DNA from: Oscillospiraceae bacterium
Lineage (GTDB): Bacteria > Bacillota > Clostridia > UMGS1883 > UMGS1540
Length of the DNA: 56,753 nucleotides
Reading direction: 5' to 3'
NCBI GenBank assembly: GCA_015068765.1
Contig: SVJY01000008.1
Location: forward strand, 1 to 56,753
The notes under the pieces are model-generated. The model was given only the letters and a program-made list of their open reading frames with translations. It had not been told where the DNA came from and did no database searches. The translations under genes and the position numbers were made by a program. Of this stretch, positions 51,000-56,753 are shown piece after piece. How positions within the stretch are numbered: the stretch's first letter is position 1; every line of letters starts with the position of its first letter.

Positions 51000-51922
51000 T
51001 TGTCATCCTCCCGGTTACCGGTAAGTGTTTCCGAAAGTGCGGCGATGGCGCATTCAATCTGTCCGTCATCCGGCTCGATGGTGGTGATGTGCTGTAGCCA
51101 TACGCCGGGGGCGGAAATGATCCGGGTAAGGAGATTATCATGCCGACCGGCAAATTTAATCAGCTCATACCCCACACCCACTACGACGGGAAGGGTCAGA
51201 AGCTTAATGGCTGTACGCAGAAGGGGGGCATCCACATTGATGAACATGGACACAATAATACCGACAAGCAGCACCAGAATCATAAAAGAGGTGCCGCATC
51301 TTGGGTGAAAACGACGCATTTTGCGGACGTTTTCCACAGAAAGCTCCAGTCCGGCCTCGTAGCAGAAAATAGTTTTATGCTCCGCACCGTGGTACATAAA
51401 CGTTCGGCGAATATCCTTCATCAGAAGCATGATACACATATACCCTACAAAAATAACAATCCGGAGACAGCCTTCAAAAATGCCACGCCAAATACGGTTA
51501 TCCAGAGAAGGAACGGCATTTGCCAAAAGCTTAAACAAAAGGGACGGCAAATAAATGAACAGACCGACAGAAAGAAATACGGCAAGCACAACGCTGAACA
51601 CCATGAGAATACCCATGATGAACTTATTTTTCTTTTCGTCCTGCTCATTTTCCTCTTCCTCAAGCCCTGCTATTTCTGCGGAACGCATCAGACATTTGTA
51701 GCCGAAGCGTAAGGAATCCACCATGTTAAAAATGCCGCGGATAAACGGAAGCTTAAAAATTTTTGCTTTTTTATTTGCCGGGGTGTCCCATTTTTCCAGG
51801 ACGATTTCCCCTTCCGGATTGCGGACGGCCATGGCGGTGGTTTTCGGTCCACGCATCATAACACCTTCAATAAGTGCCTGACCGCCTATGCTGGTTTTAT
51901 GTGCTTGTTTTTCTTGTTTCAT
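50993..51922 (-). CDS. DUF1385 membrane protein (YqhQ-like)
   Basis: A 309-residue membrane protein of the DUF1385 family. The conserved N-terminus SIGGQALIEGVMMRGPK is unmistakable, and AVRNPEGEI follows. Four or five hydrophobic segments include FIMGILMVFSVVLAVFLSVGLFIYLP and TSFMILVLLVGIIVSMFI; MYHGAEHKTI and HPRCGTSF are the family core. Function is unknown, although the gene is regularly beside prmC and prfA or rpmE, so a link to translation or the envelope has been proposed. The start at 51922 follows AAAGGAG. It has its own promoter. Confidence 0.92.
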   Translation of the reverse strand: MKQEKQAHKTSIGGQALIEGVMMRGPKTTAMAVRNPEGEIVLEKWDTPANKKAKIFKLPFIRGIFNMVDSLRFGYKCLMRSAEIAGLEEEENEQDEKKNKFIMGILMVFSVVLAVFLSVGLFIYLPSLLFKLLANAVPSLDNRIWRGIFEGCLRIVIFVGYMCIMLLMKDIRRTFMYHGAEHKTIFCYEAGLELSVENVRKMRRFHPRCGTSFMILVLLVGIIVSMFINVDAPLLRTAIKLLTLPVVVGVGYELIKFAGRHDNLLTRIISAPGVWLQHITTIEPDDGQIECAIAALSETLTGNREDDKW

Positions 51923-51962
51923 ATAGATTTGGCTCCTTTGTGCTTTGCATTACCTTCTCTAA

Positions 51963-51991
51963 AGTATACCAGAAATAGGGGAAGGAAACAA
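51963..51991 (-). promoter_or_regulatory. Promoter of the DUF1385-prmC operon
   Basis: On the minus strand TTGTTT (51991-51986) and TATACT (51968-51963) are 17 bases apart, about 40 bases before the DUF1385 start. Confidence 0.75.
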
Positions 51992-52024
51992 GGTTTTTTG
52001 CGGAATTTTATAAAATGTTTACAA

Positions 52025-52558
52025 TCAATCCACATTCGTCATGATTTTCTCAAGTTCTTTCCGCTTTTTCGGTCGAATTTCATCTGTTTTTGCATGGCCT
52101 ACTGCCAGAACGAGACGAATGCGATTGCTCACCAGACCACCTAAAAGCGTTTTAAGCTTTTCTTCCGAAAACCAACCCAAAATACAAGTGGAAAGACCGA
52201 GATTAGTGGCGGCAAGGCACAAATATGCCGTAGCAATCCCAATGTCAATGGGGGCGTACTGCTGGTCCTTCACTTTGTTTGCAATGGTAGCGGAAAGCGT
52301 AGCTTTTTCTTCGGAAATGACAATAAAGGCCGGCACCTGATCCGTGAATTTATTCATGCCCAGTTCCTGCGTGCACTTGGCAACAGCATGCGCCTTTTCT
52401 CCTGTAACAACGGTAAAATGCCAGGGCTGGGAATTGCAGGCGGACGGGGCAAGACGTGCCGCTTCTACCATACGGGTCAGAAGTGCCTTGTCCACAGGGC
52501 AACCGTCATAATCCCGACAGCTTTCTCTCTTTTCAATCAGTTCAAAAAATTTTTCCAT
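52025..52558 (-). CDS. Nitroreductase family protein
   Basis: A 177-residue FMN-dependent oxidoreductase. The N-terminal ESCRDYDGCPVD and the ARLAPSACNSQPWHF block, where the FMN phosphate and ring are held, are typical. The C-terminal part GLSTCILGWFSEEKLKTLLG and AVGHAKTDEIRPKKRK matches the small nitroreductase/putative NAD(P)H-flavin enzymes. Natural substrate unknown; members reduce nitroaromatics, quinones or serve other flavin chemistry. It starts at 52558 after AGGAGG and has its own promoter (52603-52631), so it is monocistronic. Confidence 0.92.
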   Translation of the reverse strand: MEKFFELIEKRESCRDYDGCPVDKALLTRMVEAARLAPSACNSQPWHFTVVTGEKAHAVAKCTQELGMNKFTDQVPAFIVISEEKATLSATIANKVKDQQYAPIDIGIATAYLCLAATNLGLSTCILGWFSEEKLKTLLGGLVSNRIRLVLAVGHAKTDEIRPKKRKELEKIMTNVD

Positions 52559-52602
52559 AAGCCCTCCTCATTGGATTTGTTTAAAAATTTCTATGCATAT
52601 TC

Positions 52603-52631
52603 AGTATACCATAAAATAGAAGAAAAGGCAA
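52603..52631 (-). promoter_or_regulatory. Promoter of the nitroreductase gene
   Basis: On the minus strand TTGCCT (52631-52626) and TATACT (52608-52603) are 17 bases apart, within the short gap after gerAB. Predicted start about 38 bases before the coding start. Confidence 0.75.
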
Positions 52632-52637
52632 CGAAAA

Positions 52638-53720
52638 TCATGTTCTTTTTCTTTTGCGAAAGCGAACAATACCGCCAATCAGCGTTATAAGTGGCAAAAC
52701 GATTTCAAAAATACCGAATAAATAGGCACCGGTGTTGCGAAACCATTCCGGTAAGGTCATGCCTGTACGGAAGCCCAGCATAGAAACGGCTATGGTGGCG
52801 ACAGAAATCAGGACCAGATAGATACCCGGTTTTTCAAAGTTTTTTCCAACTGTATCTTCAATCGAGCGAAGAATGGCACAGAACAGGACGCTGAGCTTGA
52901 AAACACGCATTGCCACCAGAATAAAAGCGAAAATAATTTCCAGCCGAGAGAAAATGTCGATAAGATGAATCAGACGGACGGATTCGTAGGTGGGCTCTGT
53001 GAGAAAGGTGATGGAAGTCCCTAAGACGGCGATGTCTCGCAGAAGGACAGCGATGAGATGCAGGGCACCGAGGAGAAGACCGAGAAAAAATGCTTTGCCG
53101 ATCTTGGCGTTTTTGTCAGCATAGGGGAGAAGAATTAAAAAGACAACAATTTCGCAAAAAGGTGCCGCGGTGACGATATAGCCGCCCTTGATATAGGCCT
53201 CGACACCGAGCCGGAAAACAGGCAGGAAGTTGTCAAACTGCATATCGGGAAAAAGGAGAAGTACATTTAAAAAAAGGGCAAGCAGCATAAAGGTATAAAA
53301 AAGGAAGGCAAGCCGCAGGATAACGGAAATGCCTTTGTGTGCCGCCAGTGCACAGGTGGCGGAAAAAAGGATCAGCACGACCAGCATCGGTGTTTGGGGC
53401 ATAATGTAGCCGGTGAAAAAATCGCCAAGGTTGCGAAGGCTGACGGCGGCGAAGCCAAGACAGAAAAGAACGTACAGGAAGTTTAGAACTCTGCCTGCCC
53501 ATTTTCCGTATACGGCTGTATGCATTTCTAAAAGTCCTTTGCTCGGGAATTTCCGGATAAGTCCCGTGTACATCCAGACGGTGAGAAGACTCACTATAAG
53601 GGCAAGAAGGGCGGAGAACCAAGAATCCTGAAAGGTAATCTGTGTAACAAAGACCGTGAAAAGTGAGGAGCCGCCAATGAAGGCGGCGATTCCGAACAGA
53701 AGCTGTTTTGTGGTGAACAT
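52638..53720 (-). CDS. gerAB: Spore germination protein GerAB (endospore germination permease)
   Basis: A 360-residue membrane protein with about ten helices of the APC-like GerAB family, the germinant-binding subunit of the GerA-type receptor. Recognisable segments are SLFTVFVTQITFQDSW, FPSKGLLEMHTAVYGKWAGRVLNFLYVLFCL, and the late TEPTYESVRLIHLIDIFSRLEIIF. Start follows AAAGGAG. It is the third gene of the operon, 13 bases after gerAC; expression is expected in the forespore, probably SigG-dependent. The germinant is not predictable from this reading. Confidence 0.92.
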   Translation of the reverse strand: MFTTKQLLFGIAAFIGGSSLFTVFVTQITFQDSWFSALLALIVSLLTVWMYTGLIRKFPSKGLLEMHTAVYGKWAGRVLNFLYVLFCLGFAAVSLRNLGDFFTGYIMPQTPMLVVLILFSATCALAAHKGISVILRLAFLFYTFMLLALFLNVLLLFPDMQFDNFLPVFRLGVEAYIKGGYIVTAAPFCEIVVFLILLPYADKNAKIGKAFFLGLLLGALHLIAVLLRDIAVLGTSITFLTEPTYESVRLIHLIDIFSRLEIIFAFILVAMRVFKLSVLFCAILRSIEDTVGKNFEKPGIYLVLISVATIAVSMLGFRTGMTLPEWFRNTGAYLFGIFEIVLPLITLIGGIVRFRKRKRT

Positions 53721-53733
53721 AGTTTCTCTCCTT

Positions 53734-54891
53734 TTATTCCGCTCCCACCGGACTGCCGATGCGACCGGAGGAGCTCAGATTGGTTTTAACCTCGATACGC
53801 ACAGGGAGATTGTAAAAAGGCTCGCCTTGCATTTTATCCCAAAGTCCCGGGTGGCGGCGGTAAATCACATCCGAAAAAGCGAACACGTCCGCCTGAAGCC
53901 GGCGGCTTTTTTCGAGGCAGGCACGGATTTCCCCTTCGATTTCTCCGGCAAAGGCGGCAAGAAGTGCGTTGGTACCGTCTTTGGTTGTATAATTACCCTG
54001 TCCTTGCTCACTGCCGATTGCACCCCGGGCGTCTACACGAAGCACCATGGTAACCTGTCCGTTCTCGTCGGTTTCGGCCGACATACTACCGGAGGAGCGT
54101 TGTACTTCAACGGTAACATTGTCCTCGCCTATGGGAATAACCAGCACAGCCTGTTCTACCTTATTGGTAATCCAGAGGAGTCCCCTCGTTTCCCGTTCGT
54201 TTAATTCCCCTATCATGGCATCGTCGGAAAAGACGGCTGTCCCACGCATATTCAGCACCTGTGTTTCCCCTTCCTCCCGGGTCTCGATAATGGGAATCAG
54301 CGGTGCACTGCGTCCGGCGGCCAGACGGTTTACAAAGTCCAAGACGGATACGGTCATGCCGGTGGAAATCTTCTCCTGTGCGTTAACAAGCTCATGGATA
54401 TGCAGGGCAGGAATGCTCTGGAAGCCGGTGTCTGCATCCAGAATGTCTGCACCCCGGCCCCGAGCAACGAGTAGATTCATATCCAGACGCAGTTCATGGT
54501 CCCGGAGAAAGAAATCTATATATTTTCCGAGACCCTTTTCGGCAACCTCTTGCCCGAAGAGAATTACGTAATTATGGGACATATACAGCTTGGAACCGGA
54601 TTTCGTTACGGAAGACCGAACGGCGGGCAGAACGCTTTTTGCGGAGGAGGTCAGATTCAGATAAGGCTTTTCATTTCCACCGCCACCGCCGCCGCTACCT
54701 TTTTCGCTGGCGGCGGAAATCGTACTGGTGTTGGCAACCTGGGCGGTGATTTCAATTTCGTCCTCCTTGTCACCGGTATCTACGGCGAAGCCCATTACAA
54801 TAGTAACATTTCCGATTTCACGCCTGTCCCAGCAACCGGTAAGAGATAAGCACAGAAGTAACAGTAAAAAAGTAACAAAGATTTTTTTCAT
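53734..54891 (-). CDS. gerAC: Spore germination lipoprotein Ger(x)C
   Basis: A 385-residue lipoprotein of the germinant receptor. A lipoprotein signal ends LSLTGC with the lipidated C20, followed at once by WDRREI, a hallmark of Ger(x)C proteins. The mature part matches the family: ITAQVANTSTI, YMSHNYVILFGQEVAEKGL and GRGRGADILDADTGFQS-like text. A glycine-rich low-complexity spacer (GSGGGGGGN) sits near residue 65. The start at 54891 follows AAAGGAG; six codons upstream are in-frame leader. It sits between gerAA and gerAB. Confidence 0.93.
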   Translation of the reverse strand: MKKIFVTFLLLLLCLSLTGCWDRREIGNVTIVMGFAVDTGDKEDEIEITAQVANTSTISAASEKGSGGGGGGNEKPYLNLTSSAKSVLPAVRSSVTKSGSKLYMSHNYVILFGQEVAEKGLGKYIDFFLRDHELRLDMNLLVARGRGADILDADTGFQSIPALHIHELVNAQEKISTGMTVSVLDFVNRLAAGRSAPLIPIIETREEGETQVLNMRGTAVFSDDAMIGELNERETRGLLWITNKVEQAVLVIPIGEDNVTVEVQRSSGSMSAETDENGQVTMVLRVDARGAIGSEQGQGNYTTKDGTNALLAAFAGEIEGEIRACLEKSRRLQADVFAFSDVIYRRHPGLWDKMQGEPFYNLPVRIEVKTNLSSSGRIGSPVGAE

Positions 54892-54926
54892 GGGAGCTCC
54901 TTTCGGCAAAAGATATGCTGTGTTAC

Positions 54927-56480
54927 TTAAGAGGAAGGCTTTTGCCGCCGGGGATTCCGGCTTGCCAGATCGGAAGGACGGGTTAAAAGCCAGCGGTGCG
55001 GCAGACGGAACAGGGAATCCTTGTGATCCGGCAGATGAAAGGGGACAAAAGGGGAAAGGTAAGGGACGCCGAAGGATCGCAGTCCGGCGAGGTGGACAAG
55101 AAGAAGCAAAAGACCCAGTGCCAACCCCAGTCCGCCGAAAGTGCCTGCGAGGAGTAAAAACAGCACCCGCAGCACCATGGAGGCATTTGCTTGTGCAGGT
55201 GTGGCAAAGGCGGAAACGGCGGTAATGGCTACGGCAATGACCATGGGGGCACCGATAAGTCCGGCAGAAACGGCGGTTTCCCCAATAATAATAGCACCGA
55301 CCATACTTACGGCCTGTCCGGCAGGTCGGGGGAGACGGATGCCGGCTTCCTTTAAAATTTCAAACACAACAATCATCAATAAGGCCTCCACGACCGTAGG
55401 GAAGGGCGTATTTCCTTTGGCGGCAGACATAGAGAGGAGCAGCTCGGTGGGAATGAGCTCCAGGTGGAAGGTGGTCAGTGCCACATACAGCGGAAGGGTG
55501 AGGATGCTGATAAAGAAGGCAAACAGCCGAACGAGGCGGAGCGAAGTGGCATACAGCGGTGCAATATAGTAGTCCTCCGTCGTTTGAAAGTTTTCTATAA
55601 AGAAGGTAGGAACTGTCAAAACATAGGGAGAGCCGTCCACGATGATTGCTACCCTGCCCTCCAGTATCTTCCCTGCCACAGCGTCCGGTTTTTCAGAGTT
55701 TGCCACGGTCGTAAAAAGCGTAGAGCCGCCGTCGGAGATAAACTGTTCGATGTAGCCGGAATCCAGAATTCCGTCCGTCTGAATTTTTCCAAGCCGCCGC
55801 CGCACCTCTTCCACAAGGGAGGGGTCGGCAACGGAACGCAGATAGGCTACGGTGACGAGGGTGCCTGTTTTTTGCCCTACGGTCAAGGTTTCCATTATAA
55901 AGTCAGGGGTTTTAAGCCTACGACGCAAAAGTGCCGTATTCGTCCGCATATTTTCCACAAAGCCTTCCCGAGGACCTCGGAGCACGGACTCGGTCTGCGG
56001 ATCCTCCACGCTTCGCTGGGGAAATCCTTTCGCATTGATAATAAGCACGCCGGGAATACCGTCTACTAATACAGCGGCATCGCCGGACAAAACACCAGTA
56101 ACCAAATCGTCAAAGGTTTCGGCGGCACGGCTTTCGCCGGCGGTCATATAAATACTCTGTACGTCATCCATGGTGCGGGGAAGCGTCTTGGGCTCGTCGC
56201 CGAGGAAGCTGCCGTACATTAGCGGTTTCATGATTTCCAGGGCCACCCGGTCTGCACGAATTAGACCGTCCACACAAATCATGGCGGCTTTTCGCTTTTT
56301 TTGCCCGAAGGTAAACCGGCGGCGAATCACATCCTTAGAAGGACCGAACAGGTCCTCAACGATTTTCATATTGACTTCTATATTTTTACCTACAGGGGTA
56401 GTTTTCCACGGTGTATTGTCTATGCCGGCGGCATCGGAGCGATTGGTGTATGCGGTCATGAGCTCGGTCAGTTTTTTCAT
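54927..56480 (-). CDS. gerAA: Spore germination protein GerAA
   Basis: A 517-residue subunit of the GerA-type receptor. The N-terminal soluble half has the family blocks RFTFGQKKRKAAMICVDGLI and NINEEI-like stretches; the C-terminal half carries about five helices, including RPAGQAVSMVGAIIIGETAVSAGLIGAP and MVIAVAITAVSAFATPAQANASMVLR. GerAA forms the ion-channel-like oligomer opened by germinant binding to GerAB. The ATG at 56480 follows CGGAGGAA; the frame runs upstream 34 codons but that is leader. It is the first gene of the gerAA-gerAC-gerAB operon. A SigG-type promoter was not evident. Confidence 0.94.
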   Translation of the reverse strand: MKKLTELMTAYTNRSDAAGIDNTPWKTTPVGKNIEVNMKIVEDLFGPSKDVIRRRFTFGQKKRKAAMICVDGLIRADRVALEIMKPLMYGSFLGDEPKTLPRTMDDVQSIYMTAGESRAAETFDDLVTGVLSGDAAVLVDGIPGVLIINAKGFPQRSVEDPQTESVLRGPREGFVENMRTNTALLRRRLKTPDFIMETLTVGQKTGTLVTVAYLRSVADPSLVEEVRRRLGKIQTDGILDSGYIEQFISDGGSTLFTTVANSEKPDAVAGKILEGRVAIIVDGSPYVLTVPTFFIENFQTTEDYYIAPLYATSLRLVRLFAFFISILTLPLYVALTTFHLELIPTELLLSMSAAKGNTPFPTVVEALLMIVVFEILKEAGIRLPRPAGQAVSMVGAIIIGETAVSAGLIGAPMVIAVAITAVSAFATPAQANASMVLRVLFLLLAGTFGGLGLALGLLLLLVHLAGLRSFGVPYLSPFVPFHLPDHKDSLFRLPHRWLLTRPSDLASRNPRRQKPSS

Positions 56481-56612
56481 ATTTATTTCCTCCGTGGATA
56501 TATTCTTCCGCAAAAACAGAAAAAATATTCCTTGTTTTAAAAAGCATAAACCCCGAAAAAACGGATAAAATAAAAAAATCAAGTAAAAAAATAAAAAATT
56601 TTGGAAAAAGAC

Positions 56613-56642
56613 TTGACAAGACAGTTCCCTTTGTGCTATTAT
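56613..56642 (+). promoter_or_regulatory. Promoter of tRNA-Thr(TGT)
   Basis: TTGACA (56613-56618) and TATTAT (56637-56642) are 18 bases apart, about 20 bases before the mature tRNA. It is divergent from the gerA operon. Confidence 0.78.
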
Positions 56643-56661
56643 ATTTCTTGCGTCGTGAAGC

Positions 56662-56737
56662 GCTGGTGTAGCTCAATTGGCAGAGCAGCTGATTTGTAAT
56701 CAGCAGGTTGCGGGTTCGAGTCCCATCACCAGCTCCA
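56662..56737 (+). tRNA. tRNA-Thr (anticodon TGT)
   Basis: A 76-base cloverleaf with encoded CCA. The acceptor stem GCTGGTG/CATCACCAGC closes it; the anticodon stem CTGAT/ATCAG flanks the loop TTTGTAA, giving anticodon TGT, which reads ACA. The T loop is GGGTTCGAGTCCC. It may be the first of a tRNA run that continues beyond the window. Confidence 0.97.
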
Positions 56738-56753
56738 GACATTTGGAGGGGTT

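Noticed and set aside
56386-56742. Minus-strand ORF beginning MSGAGDGTRTRNLLIT
   Set aside because: This is the well-known false translation of a tRNA gene; it lies antisense to tRNA-Thr(TGT).

Overview
The window looks like a piece of chromosome from an anaerobic, spore-forming Firmicute of the class Clostridia. Support: the sporulation regulator SpoIIID, a complete gerA-type germinant receptor operon, rubrerythrin, a clostridial-type FeoAB iron importer, TrmFO, a tandem glycine riboswitch and, most tellingly, what appears to be an OLE RNA / OapA locus. Genes are tightly packed, mostly on the minus strand, with strong SigA-type promoters (TTGACA, 17 bp, TATAAT-like) and AGGAGG-like ribosome binding sites. 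There is no prophage, CRISPR array or rRNA.

Layout. 1-5150 (+): tandem glycine riboswitch and alanine/glycine:Na+ symporter, a dispersed repeat, feoA-feoB and the tRNA-modifying enzyme tcdA. 5228-5536: spoIIID, whose ribosome binding site lies in a 17-bp hairpin. 5591-11015 (-): a six-gene carbohydrate/amino-sugar-acid operon (class III aminotransferase, NAL/DapA-type aldolase, an unrecognised Cys/His-rich protein, SDR, aldo/keto reductase, YhcH-type protein) with a divergent AraC regulator. 12044-15649: a YgjV-like membrane protein, a 300-bp hairpin-rich repeat and two tandem Gfo/Idh/MocA dehydrogenases. 15770-31473 (-): mostly housekeeping genes (U32 peptidase, lipid kinase, prs, trmFO, topA, uvrC, M20 peptidase, an HPr variant, rpmF, purM-purF-purE, AEC transporter). 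31899-33482: an orphan sugar-binding lipoprotein and tRNA-Thr(GGT). 33652-34456: a Nudix gene inside a structure with 26-bp terminal inverted repeats and a 6-bp target duplication. 34523-41106 (-): rubrerythrin and a purine salvage operon (xpt, BMP-family lipoprotein, ABC ATPase, two permeases, small membrane protein). 41235-44338 (-): FHA protein, FtsW/RodA-type glycosyltransferase and PBP2-type transpeptidase. 44557-46093 (+): DUF4432 protein and Lrp/AsnC regulator. 46132-46292: a palindromic MITE. 46296-50154 (-): OLE RNA, oapA, dxs, tlyA. 50199-52558 (-): prmC, DUF1385 protein, nitroreductase. 52638-56480 (-): gerAA-gerAC-gerAB. 56662-56737: tRNA-Thr(TGT).

How the parts fit. Purine supply comes from synthesis (prs, purE/F/M) and from uptake plus salvage (BMP-type ABC importer and xpt). 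Cell envelope and spore biology come from the FHA/FtsW/PBP operon, dxs (isoprenoid precursors), spoIIID and the gerA operon. The most notable items are the OLE ribonucleoprotein locus, the apparently mobile Nudix cassette, the hairpin over the spoIIID ribosome binding site, and the 5591-11015 operon, which does not match a pathway I can name. Functional calls rest on reading motifs and gene order. No database search was run.
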